Source of the DNA: Prorocentrum cordatum
Taxonomy: Eukaryota; Sar; Dinophyceae; Prorocentrales; Prorocentraceae
Assembly: GCA_963575745.1 (NCBI GenBank)
Contig: CAUYUJ010022526.1
Span: 450,652-514,651, forward strand
Length of the DNA: 64,000 nucleotides
Reading direction: 5' to 3'
In this document: positions 20,780-31,288 of the stretch, piece by piece
Numbering within the stretch: the stretch's first letter is position 1
Layout: each line of letters starts with the position of its first letter
Translations under genes and position numbers: made by a program
The notes under the pieces: generated by a model
The model's input: the letters and a program-made list of their open reading frames with translations, nothing else
Databases searched by the model: none
Told to the model about the DNA's origin: nothing

Positions 20780-21000
20780 GGGTCCTCTTGGGGGCATCTT
20801 GGGGCCTCCTGGGGGCCTCTTCGGGCGGAAGGCTCGAATTTTCGATTCGAGCTCTCTCTTTTGGGGCTGTCTTGGGGACCTGTCGTGTCGTTTTGGGCGC
20901 CTTCTGGGCCGGCTTGGTGCGCTCTTAATGCCGTCTTGGGGCCCTGTGGGAGGTCTGCTTCAGAGTGGTCTCGGGGGCATCTTGGTCATGGAAGGACGGG
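20780..21000 (+). repeat. CTCTTGGGG-type repeat block, copy 2
   Basis: CTTGGGGGCATCTTGGGGCC-type words with the A/T-rich core GAATTTTCGATTCG near 20,836. Confidence 0.75.
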
Positions 21001-21099
21001 GGGAAGGATCAGAGAACCCACCCAAAGATGGGCCAAGACGCTGGAGCGAGCAGCCTCGTCGTCGCCGTCCTCACCGCGGGTCGCGGGCCGCGGGCGGGT

Positions 21100-21122
21100 C
21101 CCCGCGCCGGTCGTCGTCGTCA

Positions 21123-21154
<32 letters not shown>

Positions 21155-21240
21155 ATCGTCGTCGGCGCCGTCGTCGCCGTCTTCGTAGTCATCGCCGTCG
21201 TCATCGTCGTCGTCGGCGTCGCCGTCGTCGTCGTCGTCTC
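21100..21240 (+). repeat. GTC/CGT trinucleotide microsatellite
   Basis: About 140 bp of GTC triplets with ATC and GCC variants. Frames are poly-Ser, poly-Val/Ile or poly-Arg, and poly-Asp on the other strand. Confidence 0.92.
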
Positions 21241-21447
21241 CTCGCCGCGGGCCGCGGGCGTCCGCAGAGCCTCGGCGGCGTGACGCCGATCCTCCGCTGC
21301 GTCGAGAAGCACTCGGCGCACCTGGGCGTGGCGGCCGCGGGCCAGCGCCCCGCCCCCGCCTCCGCGCACCCCTGGGGGGTCCTGCCGGACAGGTGTCCCT
21401 GCCTGCGGGGCTCGGGGGCGGCCAAGAGGGGGGGGTGATTGGGGGGA

Positions 21448-21650
21448 AGGAGGAGGAGGAGGAGGAGGAGGAGGAGGAGGAGGAGGAGGAGGAGGAGGAG
21501 GAGGAGGCGGAGGAGGCGGAGGAGGCGGAGGAGGAGGAAGAAGAGGAAGAAGAGGAAGAAGAGGAAGAAGCAGAAGAAGAATAAGCAGAAGCAGAAGCAG
21601 AATCAGAAGCAGAAGCAGAAGCAGAAGAAGGAGAGGAGGAGGAGGAGGAC
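21448..21650 (+). repeat. GAG/GAA polypurine microsatellite
   Basis: Almost pure (GGA)n, then (GAA)- and (GCAGAA)-rich sequence. It directly abuts composite element copy 1. Confidence 0.93.
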
Positions 21651-22315
21651 CAGTGTAAACCCAAGAGCCATCAACGATGTTTGAATACACCCTCCCTCAA
21701 AGCTCCCTCTTCAGGGGCCCCTACAATGGTTCATTTCCGTTGAGGGAACTGCCTCGTTGGAAGACAACCGTTTGAAGACCCTGAAGCATGCCAAAACATT
21801 GTTCTCGGCATTCCAACGCCACAGATCAACCTGATTGTTGCGTCTTGACGATCCTGGGTCGTGCCAGAACGCCTTTCTAGGGATTTCAATTCCGCGAATC
21901 AACGTACTTGTCGCACTCGCAAACTGGTACACTCGTACCAATTATGGTATTTTGATAATGGGAATCACTGAAACTCTGGCCAATGATATAAACGAATGTG
22001 CGTGGCGCTCAAGCAAGAGCCACCTTTTGAAAAGGAACCGCCCTCAATCCGTGAAACCCTTGCAGATGTTTAAAACGAACGTGCGCGGCGCTAAGGCGAG
22101 AGCCACATATTGAAAATTGCACTTTCTTGAACGACTGTGCGCGTCGCTAAGGCGAGAGCGACATTTACAAAACCACCCACCCTCTATCTGTGAAGCTAGT
22201 ACCAACGTTTAAGCTTCAGAGTCGTAAATGATGAGGAAGTCTCAGGCGAAACACACGGCATCGCCCTAGAATCTGGCCTCGGGGTGCGACAGGGAGAAAT
22301 TGTTTATAAGGAAAA
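21651..22315 (+). repeat. Composite repeat C, copy 1
   Basis: Starts ACCAGTGTAAACCCAAGAGC and ends GGTGCGACAGGGAG, between GAG microsatellites. The left part is unique to the family (TCAACGATGTT, CTCCCTCTTC, GATCAACCTGATTG). The right part is a tandem of about 86-bp units marked by GTGCGCGGCGCTAAGGCGAG and AGCCACATTTTGAAAA. Sister copies: 50,402-51,145 and 53,497-54,335. Confidence 0.88.
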
Positions 22316-22317
22316 GG

Positions 22318-22378
22318 AATGGAGGAAGAGGAGGAGGAGGAGGAGGAAGAGGAGGAGGAGGAGGAGGAGGAGGTGGCT
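22318..22378 (+). repeat. GAG microsatellite
   Basis: GGA triplets forming the right border of composite repeat copy 1. Confidence 0.9.
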
Positions 22379-22424
22379 GGGGCAATGATGCAGCCAAGAC
22401 GATTGAAGAAGGACCGCTTTTCCA

Positions 22425-22560
22425 GGCCTCCCACATGGGGTCGGAGCAGATGGGGTCGGAGGATCGCGCCGCATCGCCGATGCATCGGCGACGCGGCTTC
22501 ATGTGGAGCCTGAATTGCTTCACGTCGACGCCGCCGATGCATCGCCGATGCTAAGTCAAC
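22425..22560. repeat. Dispersed palindromic repeat R9, copy 1
   Basis: GATGGGGTCGGAGGATCGCG, then GCATCGCCGATGCATCGGCG and related palindromic words. Matches 57,335-57,550. Confidence 0.82.
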
Positions 22561-22599
22561 CCGATCTAGGAGGCCTCTAGCCAGCAGGGGTGTGGTTCG

Positions 22600-22806
22600 G
22601 GACGGTCGAAATGGGTACGGAAAGAATGGGCACACAGACCGACAGCAGTTCCTGTTCAGTTTGAGCTGGACTCGCTGTCGATTTCGCCTCGGACGTGGTT
22701 CATACGTAACAGAAGGCCGCCTGCCTTACAGCGGCCACTGTCGGTTTTGGACAACATTTGTTGTTAAGCATTGTACCCATTTTTTCCGTAACCATTTCGG
22801 GCGTCC
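22600..22806. mobile_element. MITE-like element family M2 with ~30-bp TIRs
   Basis: Left end GGACGGTCGAAATGGGTACG and right end CCGTAACCATTTCGGGCGTC are imperfect inverted repeats of about 30 bp. The interior holds CAGAAGGCCGCCTGCC and GCGGCCACTGTCGG. Relatives: 43,860-44,065 and 44,321-44,455 (both minus), 59,105-59,605 and 59,795-59,935. Confidence 0.8.
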
Positions 22807-22809
22807 AAA

Positions 22810-23999
22810 ATGGTAATTCATTAGTTTCTGCCGCAACGCCGACCCCCTGTGGCGGCAGCAAGAGTGAAAGACGGAGTTCGCGGAGCGCGCGCGATCGCTG
22901 GGCAATCATGGGGGTTCGGTTTGTCCGGCGTAGCGTGTGGGGTTCAAGTGGGGGCCTTGCAGGGGGATTGTTTTGAAGTTTTTCATGGTCGTATATGGGT
23001 TTCTCGGGGCCTTCACGGGGCCTGCCCCAGGCCTCCTCTTTTCCACCCCCTGGATAGGCTCGGGGATCGCTGAGACCCAGCTGGGGGTGTGTCCGGCCAG
23101 AATCTCGAGAGTGGACCCAGCTGCGTCGACGAGGAGCTTCCTGAAGGCCCAGAAGGGGGCGGAGAGCGCCCAATAACTAAGGATCTCATGCCTCGAACCT
23201 CGATCCACCCCGTGTTCCTTCCTTTGCGAAGGGGTGGCACCGGCCAGGGAGGTCGATCCTCATCGTGGACCCTCGGTGGTGGTCCCGGGCACCGAGAAAG
23301 GCTCTTGGAGGCTGAATCCGAGGAGATGCTTCGGGTGGTCGAAAGACAGCGAAAATATGTGAGACATCGGCGGCGACGACGAAATCTTCTTTCCTTTAGT
23401 CCTTTTCCTCTTCTTCCTCCTCGTTCTTCTCCTCCTTTTCTTCTTCTCGATCGAGGTAGATGCCCGCGGCAGTTCTGGTCGCCTTTCCAGAGAGTTCTGT
23501 TTGAACCGCTTTTGTTTTTGATAGGTGTCCGTCTCCAGGGGCCGTTGCTGGGCCCCCGGGATTTTTCAAAACCGGGCGGCCCCAGGGCGAGAAATTGCAT
23601 CGGCGGACCTGGGGAGAGGTTAGGGGAACAAGTTTGTGCGGAGTAGCCCGTCGGACTCGGGAGGTTTGTTGTGGTTTAGGGGCGTCCGGGCCCCTCCCCT
23701 GTCGCCGCGGCTGGACGGTTTCGGGAAAACGATTTCGACAGGATTCCCGGAAGGGCCCAGGGGGCCCATGGTGAACGATTTCTGCGTGGGGAAATAATGT
23801 TGTTGCAGAGTCTCAGTTGTTTCGAGTTGTTTCGTGGTTTTCGTCGTCGAAGGGCCGCCCCCGGGATCATTCGGGGGGGGCGTGGATCCGCGCCAGGGCC
23901 TCTCGGGTGCATTTAGGCGCGCTTTCATGTTTTCTCGGGGCGAAGTGCTCGGGAGAGGAGTGCCGACGTTTGCTTGTGCAGGGCCTCTTGGGCCGCGTC
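22810..23999. other. No gene seen
   Basis: Unique, moderately GC-rich. It contains a polypyrimidine stretch at 23,385-23,450 (CTTTTCCTCTTCTTCC type). Frames of 150-270 codons exist, but they overlap on both strands and show no domain. Confidence 0.45.
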
Positions 24000-24900
24000 C
24001 TGATGGCGTGTTGGGGCGCGCGAGGGGTCTCGAGGGCCGCGTGAGAGGCCAAGAGGCAAACTCGTTTTCATCGAGAGTGGGACGGTCGTGGCTTCTGGAA
24101 GGCTTTTTGGGACGCCTCTGGGTAGCGTCGTGAGGCGTTTTGGGAGCCTGTTGGGCTGTCGGGAGGCAATGTTGGACGACTTGGGGCGCCGTTGAACGAC
24201 TTGGGCCGACCAGGACGCCTTTTAAGAACCCTCTTGGCCCGTTTTGTGGCCCTCTTGGGACCGTCCTGTGGCTCTCCAGGGCCGTTGCTATGGTTTCTGG
24301 GGCCGCGTGGGGCGCCTGGAGGCCGTTTTGGAACCCTCTCGAAAGCTTTCGGGGTTGTAATTCGGGGGTCGATTTTGGAGGCTTCTTGGGCCGTAAAAGG
24401 CGAATGTGCTGAAAATGCAAGTTTCCCCAATGGAATAACAACGTTTTTTGCTTTTGGAGGCCTTCGTGGAGCGCCTCGTAGTAGCTTTTTCAAACGTCTC
24501 GGTGGCCTACGGGGAATCGGCTGCAGGCAAGCTGGGGCGGTTTGGACCGAATCGTCCCCCGCGTGGGCTGTTTGGGCAACCTTTAGGGACCCTGTTGGCC
24601 CGTTTTGGATCTCTTGGGACCGTCTTGCGGCTCACCCGGGCCGTTGCTATGGTTTGTGGAGCCTACGTGGATCGCCTGGAAGCCGTCGTGGAGCTTTTTT
24701 GAGAGCCTCGTAGGCTGCGGAGTGTCGATTTTGGAGGCTTTTTGGGCCGTTCTGGGCCGCGTGGAAGCCCAAAAGGCGAATGCGCTGAGAATCGACGTTT
24801 TCCCGAAGGAATGGGACAATTTTTGCTTCTGGAGGGCCTTCGCGGGGCGCCTCATAGCATTTTTTCAAGAGTCTTGAGGATGGATGGGTCCGTTGGGAGG
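24000..24900 (+). repeat. ~360-bp tandem repeat of CTCTTGGGG type
   Basis: Roughly 2.5 copies. GCCGTTGCTATGGTTT occurs near 24,280 and 24,640. The A-rich core (AAAAGGCGAATGTGCTGA and AAAAGGCGAATGCGCTGAGA) occurs near 24,395 and 24,770, and a more diverged copy starts near 24,050. Units resemble the blocks at 9,761 and 60,850. Confidence 0.78.
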
Positions 24901-25384
24901 CAATCGTCGGCGTCTTGGAACGATCTTTCATCGACTCGCAGCTCTCTTGGACCGTTCAGGGACCCTTTTGAAGTTTTTTGGCCGGTTCTGGGTCTTCCTG
25001 AGGCACCAGGTGTGCGTCCGATACCTTTGCTCACCCCCCCCTCCACACTGGCCGCACCGGGCCCCCGGGAGAGGGGTTCGGGGTGGGGGAAGCATCTCAC
25101 ACGCTGTGACCCCAAGGGTCGGCGGATTGGGGAGGGGGGGGGCATAGCCCATGGGTGAGGCCACGATGCAGCCAAGACGTTGGAAGAAGGACCGCTTTGG
25201 ACCCCGAAGGGGCTCGGTGTTCGTTGGGTCATTATATGGTTTGTTCGTTTTTAGCTTTCCTCGTGCACCCAGGCTCTTTTGGCGCCTACAAAAGACCGCG
25301 TTCCATGCGTAGCGTTGCTTATTTCAGAAGACCGGCTAGGGGCGGGGGTCATGGCTGGGGGCCATGCTATCTCCCTGGGTTTCC
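24901..25384. other. No gene seen
   Basis: GC-rich unique sequence. Nothing recognisable. Confidence 0.4.
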
Positions 25385-25500
25385 GTACACACGCGCTGCG
25401 TTTCACACGGCTGTTGCGGTGTACGCGGGCGTTGTGGTGTGCACCCGCGCTGTGGTGCACGCGAGCCTTGTGGTGTACACAGGCGATGTGGGGCAGATCG
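25385..25500 (+). repeat. 18-bp GTGTACAC minisatellite, copy 1
   Basis: Tandem 18-mers of the type GTGTACGCGGGCGTTGTG. The block, including its right edge GGCAGATCGCCACCTACATG, matches 47,505-47,625. Confidence 0.85.
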
Positions 25501-25514
25501 CCACCTACATGCTG

Positions 25515-25943
25515 CTCGCGTCGTCGTCGTCGTCGCTCGTCGCTCGTCGCCCGTCGCCCGTCGCTCGTCGCTCATCATCGTCGTGCGCGCGGGCGCGGTT
25601 GTGGTGCAGGAGGCACACGGCGGGGGGGGCGTTATGTCATACCCTCCCCCGCCCCCCTCCCCCCATGACGCCCGTCATCGCCCCAAATAAAGAACCGCTG
25701 TGTTGACATTGGGAGATCAGACATAAGAAACCTCAGTTTGTCTTGCTTGGGCATGCGCCCACTGCGCAAGTCCACCGCGCTCTTTCGTTGATGCAGGGAG
25801 ATCCAGAGGTTCTAGGGCTTTCTCCTTCTTTCTACATTATCCATTCCAGAAATTCGGGCGACTTTACGAAACACAGTGGCAGGGTTACCCGGTGGAACCT
25901 GGGGATTCGGACATGCTGAGTCACCAGAAAAGGAGAGCAAGTA
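25515..25943. other. GTC microsatellite then unique sequence
   Basis: TCG/CGC triplets at 25,515-25,585, then unique sequence without a recognisable gene. Confidence 0.45.
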
Positions 25944-26023
25944 CTAAGATGAATACCAGACGTGTGCCGCTTCTCGTCTTGACTGACAGTCATTACTGCT
26001 TATGACGTCTTCGCATATGCTGC

Positions 26024-26463
26024 GTGCCGCGTGGGATCGTGTGCTCCACCAGAAACACGACTGCGCGATCCAGGCTCCGGACTGCTTCTGAGTCGCGACC
26101 GCCGCCGACTCGGAAGCGACGTTGCGGATGGAGGAGGAGGAGGAGGTCATACAAAATCGCATCGAGCAGCGAGGATTTCAGTATGCTTGGTCTCCAGATA
26201 ACGTTTGATCACTGTGCCTCGGAAGCTGAGTCCCAAGGAATTGCCAGAGGTCGGGCAGCTTTCGCCAAGCACCATGCTACCTTATGCAAGAAAATGATCA
26301 ACATCAGAAAGCGTCGCAGTATCCTGGAGAGCGTGGTCAGACAATCCGCTTTCTCTTGTTTTGTTATCTTGAATTCTCCGCGTGGCCACCTGTCTTCGAT
26401 CAGGGTTACCCAGCACATAATGATCCGTCAGATGCTCGGTCCAGAAATTTGGACGAGGAATCC
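26024..26463 (+). pseudogene. LINE reverse-transcriptase C-terminal fragment (left half of interrupted LINE)
   Basis: Read on the plus strand, the segment from about 26,150 encodes FSMLGLQITFD, IARGRAAFAKHH, CKKMINIRKRRSILESVV and TQHIMIRQMLG. This is the order seen in the region after the palm domain of dinoflagellate LINE reverse transcriptases (I recognise the pattern from the family; no search was run). The upstream 125 nt in the same frame is less convincing and includes a GAG run. The frame is cut at MLGPEIWTRNP by a TA microsatellite and then the left end of the split-repeat retrotransposon. What looks like the next part of the same protein appears at 34,680-35,000, beyond that element. 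A degenerate fragment; the RT active site is not present here. Confidence 0.6.
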
Positions 26464-26530
26464 ACATATATATATATATATATATATGTGTGTTGATGTT
26501 TGTATGAATGTATGTATGTATGGATGTAGA
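26464..26530 (+). repeat. TA and TATG microsatellite
   Basis: (TA)n at 26,464-26,488, then GTATGAATGTATGTATGTAT. It lies between the LINE fragment and repeat A1, and may be the insertion site of the retrotransposon. Confidence 0.85.
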
Positions 26531-26534
26531 TAGG

Positions 26535-26627
26535 AACCCATGTATTACATGTTGATTGTTTCGTCCTGTGGGGCCCCTCTTTCCTGTGCATGCGCCGCGA
26601 TGCCGCCTCGCCGCAGGCGTTTTGTCT
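26535..26627 (+). repeat. Split direct repeat A1
   Basis: Starts AACCCATGTATTACATGTTG and ends GCAGGCGTTTTGTCT, 93 bp. Identical to A2 except one base (GATTGTTTCG here, GATTGGTTCG in A2). Confidence 0.93.
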
Positions 26628-26989
26628 TGAAGGCCTGAGGTCCGGGGGTGACCTCAGGTGCAGGGGCGCCGCCTGCGGCAGGCGCGGCGGCTCGGCCATG
26701 TGATGGCGGCGGCCGCCGCGGGCGGCGCCGCTGGCGGCTTCGATGTGCTGCCCGTGGGCGCAGCTGCCGCGCCGCCCGCGCCCCCAGGAGGCCGCGGAGG
26801 CGACCGCGGTCGCCTGCCGAGTCTCGGCTTGGCCGCGCCTGACGCGCAGCCCGACGCCGTGCAGCACGACGCCGCTCAGGCCGACCGCGGCGACCCTGGC
26901 GCCGACGGCCCGACGCGCAGCCCGATGTTCAGCCCGACGAGCAGCCCGAGCCCAGCACGTTCGCGGGAGCCGTTGTCGATGAGTTCATC

Positions 26990-28858
26990 GTGGTCCATGA
27001 GTTGGCCCATGAGCCCCGGCGAGGTGACGCACGTGTCCTCCCCACTCGAGGTCCCTGTCCTCACGGATCCTGGTTCCCGCCGAGCTTGCTCTCGAGTCCA
27101 TCGAACTCGAGCGTGGAGGGCCAGTCCAAGGGATCCAAGGCCGAGCGGATCCAGGCTGCTTTGGCGAACCTGGAGAGTCTGGACGCCGAGAGGCAGGCGC
27201 GGGCGCAGTCGCATGAATCTCGGGAGTTGGCCACCTACGCCGACGCCGAGCGCCAGCGCCGCATCGAGATGGTGGCCGCGGAGGCGGCCCAGCTGCGCGA
27301 GGCCAAGGCCGAGCGCGCCCGCGCGGCGGCATGCAAGGCTGCGGCGGCGGACCACGGAACCCGCGGAGGTCACGCGACTGCTGCACGCGGGGCTGCTGGA
27401 AGCAGGCAGGCGCACGCGGCCACCGCGGCTGAAGGCGCTCGAGGTCGCGGAGGCGTCGCGGCTAGGCCCCGCCGAGGAGGACGCGGCGCAGACGCCACAG
27501 CCGCCGTGAGCGGAGTCGCCGGAGGAGGCGCTGCAGCCCCTGTCGCCGAAGGCCCACCAGGTGGAGGAGCTGCTGGCGCGAGCGTGCTGGCGGGAGGTGC
27601 TCCTGGAGTACTGGCTGGTGGCGGCGGCGGACCGCCCGCGGGAGTCGGAGCGGCTGCAGGCGCTGCGGCGGCTGGAGGCGGAGGTCCGCCTGGAGCGGCT
27701 GGAGCCACCTGTGGAGGAGGCCCACGGGGCGGGCTCGTGTCTCCCCCTCTGGCGGATGGTGCGGCTGCTGTGGTCGATGGAGCTGAAGGCGTTGCAGAAC
27801 CTCCCGCTGGAGCTGTTCTTGGACTAGGAGGGGGAGCTCTCGGAGTCGGAGGCCACGGTGGCGCTGGCGCTTGGGCCCCTGCTGCTGGCGGCGTTCTCGG
27901 CGGTGCAGCTGGAGGTGCGCCCGCAGGCGCAGGAGCAGCCCCAGGTGTTGGTGAGCTGCTGGGTCGGGTGCCGGCTGCTGGAGGTGGAGTCGGACTTCCT
28001 GGAGGCTGTGGCTTCGATCTGGCGGCGCCTCCTGGAGGTGCAGGGCCCTGGGTGCACGGCCCATCATCACCGATGGGCTATCAGCGGCTCGGGTTGTCAC
28101 CTGGAGGCTTGCTGGAGTGCGTGATTCTGGACAGCTTCAGCAACGCCGTTGGTACGACGCTGTTCCACATCCAGAGTGTGTGGCCTGGTGATGGCATGGG
28201 TATCTTCGTGGAGGCGTCGTTCCTGGGGTGCAGCGGCGCCGCCTCGTGGCGGGCGTTGTCGGGGAGCATCAATCGCCTCGGTGGCGTGGTGCTGCACCTC
28301 TGTACTCAGCAGGCTAGCGTGTGCTCAGGGCTGGTGCGGTGGCCTAAGCGCTCGGTGTTGCACGCAGAGACCTACCGCATGCGGAGCCCCGAGGGAGTGA
28401 CTGGGCCGTGGGCTCAGGCGCTGCTAGGAGGTCGCGGAGCAGCTGGGGGACCCGCAGCCGTTGGTGTCTCTGGCGAACCTGTCGGAGGTGCCCGCGCGCA
28501 TGGAGCTGCTGCTGGAGGCACCATGGCTGGCGCGGAGCCCGCCCCCGAGGAGCTGAAGAGGAAGGTGGCAGAGTTGCGCCTGCGGCTGCAGCGCAAGCGA
28601 GGGATAGGTGAGGCCCATACTGAGCGCGCTGAGCTGGCTCTTGGCGGTCGTCGTGGTGGTCATCGTGAGAAGAGGCGTGGACGGCGCCTCGGTGATGACA
28701 GCAGCTCCGAGGGCTCAATTTTTGATGGCGCCCCCCACGTCGACCCAGGCCGCATAGCCCCTCTTGCCCAGGCCGCTCCAGGAGCTCTCATGTCGAGCGG
28801 TATGGATCAGATCAATATCTTGCACGGCGTGGTGGGGCGGACACCGAGAAGGGCCTGA
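26990..28858 (+). CDS. Gag-like region of the retrotransposon, N-terminal part
   Basis: A 622-codon open frame. Residues about 50-120 are a charged helix (AERIQAALANLESLDAERQA ... MVAAEAAQLREAKAERARA). A long Gly/Ala/Pro-rich linker follows (about 120-360). The most protein-like part is about 365-500 (GYQRLGLSPGGLLECVILDS, HIQSVWPGDGMGIFVEASF), then a second short helix (EELKRKVAELRLRLQRKR) and a basic stretch. The order of helix, low-complexity linker, conserved patch and basic tail fits the N-terminal region of dinoflagellate retroelement proteins as I know them. The start codon is not certain. A frameshift between about 28,800 and 28,875 moves the reading into the next frame (28,876-29,718). 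The linker is GC-biased, so other frames are open too. Confidence 0.5.
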   Translation: MVHELAHEPRRGDARVLPTRGPCPHGSWFPPSLLSSPSNSSVEGQSKGSKAERIQAALANLESLDAERQARAQSHESRELATYADAERQRRIEMVAAEAAQLREAKAERARAAACKAAAADHGTRGGHATAARGAAGSRQAHAATAAEGARGRGGVAARPRRGGRGADATAAVSGVAGGGAAAPVAEGPPGGGAAGASVLAGGAPGVLAGGGGGPPAGVGAAAGAAAAGGGGPPGAAGATCGGGPRGGLVSPPLADGAAAVVDGAEGVAEPPAGAVLGLGGGALGVGGHGGAGAWAPAAGGVLGGAAGGAPAGAGAAPGVGELLGRVPAAGGGVGLPGGCGFDLAAPPGGAGPWVHGPSSPMGYQRLGLSPGGLLECVILDSFSNAVGTTLFHIQSVWPGDGMGIFVEASFLGCSGAASWRALSGSINRLGGVVLHLCTQQASVCSGLVRWPKRSVLHAETYRMRSPEGVTGPWAQALLGGRGAAGGPAAVGVSGEPVGGARAHGAAAGGTMAGAEPAPEELKRKVAELRLRLQRKRGIGEAHTERAELALGGRRGGHREKRRGRRLGDDSSSEGSIFDGAPHVDPGRIAPLAQAAPGALMSSGMDQINILHGVVGRTPRRA

Positions 28859-29718
28859 GCGAACTGGCGGCGACGGTGGTGCAGTACATCACGAGCGTCT
28901 GGCATGGTGACCACCCGCAGAGCGAGGCGGGGGCGAGAGATGTGCGCGCGATGCGATTCGTCGGCGCGTGCCTCGACGCACTTCTCAGAGGAGAGTTGGA
29001 TCACCTGGGCAACCTCCTGATGCAGAGGCTGAAGGCGATCGAGCAGGTGCCCAAGGACGGCCACCGGCAGGTGGCTCAACATCTCAAGCTTTGCGACGAC
29101 CTGGGTGTGGGCTTGGCTCGCCAGGAGGAAGTGCACGTATCCGTGAGCGAGCGCAAGAGGATGCTTGACCTGGCCGAGAGCGCGGCGCAGTCGCATGCCG
29201 ACGAGCCCAGCAGCATGGTGGAGCGCGCGAAGACATCGAGAAAGGCGCGGTGGCGAAAGGAGCGGAGGCAGGCTGCCGCCGCGAAGAAGCAGGCCGCAGC
29301 GCCAGCAGTTCAAGGAGAAGAGCATACGCAGCGGTCGGGCAGCCCTGCAGCCTCGCAGCCTCTCGCGCCTCGCGCCCCAGGGTCACCGGCCGCCATTGCG
29401 CGCGGCGCCGTCAGCCCTGGCCCCGACCGCCGACTGATCCCGCGCTCGCCCACTGGAGGGGAGGCGCGCCCAACGTCGCCAGTGAGGCGCGGGCAGCTCG
29501 CCGATCAGGTCGAGCGAGGCGGGCGGCAGCGATCACCCGCGCCGAGGAGCCGTCCAGGGTCGCTTTCACCTCAGCGCAAGGGCGAGAGAGCGAAGACCAA
29601 GGGCTCGGGCAAGCCGAAGTCCAAGAAGGGAAAGGGCGGCAACAAGTCAGGCAGGTGGCAGGGACCCGGCTCCACGGGCAAGCCGAAGGGCAAGGGCAAG
29701 GGCAGGCAGTGCGCCTAG
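28845..29718 (+). CDS. Gag-like region, C-terminal part
   Basis: The frame reads ADTEKGLSELAATVVQYI, then VRAMRFVGACLDALLRGELD and HLGNLLMQRLKAIEQ with GHRQVAQHLKLCDD. This helical block is typical of a protein that precedes the reverse transcriptase in dinoflagellate retroelements, where I take it to be capsid-like. The function is inferred from position. The tail (residues about 110-280) is strongly basic and rich in Lys, Arg, Ser and Pro (SKKGKGGNKSGRW near the end), suitable for nucleic-acid binding. I see no CCHC zinc knuckle. The first ATG-like start is a GTG at 28,876, so this is better read as a frameshifted continuation of the upstream region than as a separate gene. Confidence 0.6.
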
Positions 29719-30094
29719 CCCCCACAGACCTGATAGTAATTCCGTCTGAGTCTGAGAAGAATGACACTCCACCTGATGATCAGGAGTTGGAGATCTTCTC
29801 CCAGAGGTCATCCGATTTTGACTCGGGCTCATTGCGTGACGCGGAGCACGCTGTCGATTGTGACGCAAAGAACGTTGCCGCCAATTCCTTTTTTCCTTCC
29901 TTGTCGGGTGTGCTGCCTGGTTTGCCCGTTGAGCACCTCGGCGCCATCCTGCTGCCTTGGTTACTTGCTGCGCTACACCCTGACACTGAACGTAAGTCCG
30001 CTTCGACGCCACCTTCGCCTACGTTGGCTACCGCTTCTGGTGGCGCTGCGCTTGCCTCTGATGCAGCCCACGGCGAGACAGGCAATTCTTCACT

Positions 30095-31288
30095 TTGGGC
30101 TCTTTACGTACATCCACTGGTGGTTCAGTCAATCAGTCATTTGGTAAAGCTGACGTTAGTCCCGAGCGCGATGATGATTCATACCTGGCTTCTTTACGTA
30201 CTGCCTCGATGGCTTCGATGTTTTCCGACCTTGATGCAGTTTGTGGAGATCCGTTTCCATCGCCGAACGGTCGGCGAGAACGTCGTGATCTACTCGCGCT
30301 TCCGATCGTGTTTCATGATCTGGCTGTTCCTCAGCGTCGCGGAGACCTTCGTGAGGACAGTCAAGAGCTGGCAGTTGCGAAGTCCGAGGAGTTAGATTGG
30401 CTGCGTTGTACCGTGCCTGGTCTCAACTTTCACTACCCTCGCAGTTGGGTCGATGCACCTCACGGCCCTCCGTGCCCTCGCAGTTGGGTCGATGCACCTC
30501 GCGGCCCTCCGAGCGGCACCCAGCGCAAAGCCCTCAACTATCCTCCTTGTGAGGTTAGAGTCCTTCGTGAGCATTGCGCTGGCCTGATCCCTGATATCGA
30601 TTGGGGCGCAGAGCTCGCTTCCGCCGCCACCTCCTACGGCGGCGAGGTGGTGTTCCCTGCCGTGCCCCTGGACTGTGATCTTCTACTCGAAGCGCTGCCT
30701 CCTCGAAAGGCGTGCGCTGCCGCGCGGGCCGTCGAGGTGACAGAGGGCTGGATCAGAGCTGCCCCTTCCGATCCAGGTCTGTTCCCGAAGGGCGTGTCAG
30801 AGCTTGGCAGCTTGCCCCCCACTCCGAAGGTCTGGGCATCGAACGAGGAGTGGGAGCTCATCACTGGTGACCTGCTCGAGAAGCGGACCGTCAAGACGAT
30901 GGGGTGCGAGGACATCGTAGAGGGCGACGCGCCGATGTTTCCCCACAGCGACAAGTGGAAGAGCATGATCCTCAGGTCCGGGGAGGTGATGCTCTGGAGC
31001 GCAGAGGATTTGCAGTGCTATCTCTACGTGTACAGCCTCCGCAATGTGTGGCTGAAGTACATGGCCATCTCAAAGCCTGCGAGGAGATGCGTCGCTGGCC
31101 CCCCAGGCAAGGGCATGATATGCCTGGCCGCCGCTGTCATGCCCATGGGATGGATTTCGGCCACAGGGGGGATTCAGCACATTCATCGTCGTCTTCGGCG
31201 AGCTCGACATCATGAGCTACGGCAACTTCCAGCGTCGGAGGAGTTGCGCAAGGACGCTCGTATTTTTCTGCTCGCAGAGGTGGCTTGA
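30095..31288 (+). pseudogene. Reverse transcriptase of the retrotransposon, N-terminal half
   Basis: 397 codons. Residues about 145-270 form the lead-in (NYPPCEVRVLREH, PPRKACAAARAVEVTEGW, GSLPPTPKVWASNEEWELI). The palm begins with GEVMLWSAEDLQCYLYVYSL (motif A region, about residues 300-320) and motif B region VMPMGWISATGGIQHIHRRL (about 348-367; PMGW codes from 31,142), the signature I associate with dinoflagellate retroelement RTs. The fingers segment expected between KRTVKTM and DAPMFPHSDKW seems to be missing about 35-45 residues. A 30-bp tandem duplication (PRSWVDAP twice) lies at about 30,435-30,515. The frame stops at 31,286 before the catalytic motif C, which appears 330 bases downstream in another frame. 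Broken copy. Confidence 0.72.

Noticed and set aside
21439-21690. Glu-rich and Arg-rich proteins in GAG tracts (also at 22.3, 35.9, 50.2, 51.4, 52.3 and 55.0 kb)
   Set aside because: Direct translations of GGA microsatellites.
23385-23450. Polypyrimidine tract as a splice acceptor region
   Set aside because: No coding exon follows in any frame, and dinoflagellate splice signals are too weak to call alone.
26658-27509. Alternative 283-codon frame in the Gag-like region
   Set aside because: Overlaps the longer frame 26,990-28,858. It has a helical patch near its end, but a stop and the composition suggest a shadow frame. Not fully excluded for 27,350-27,500.
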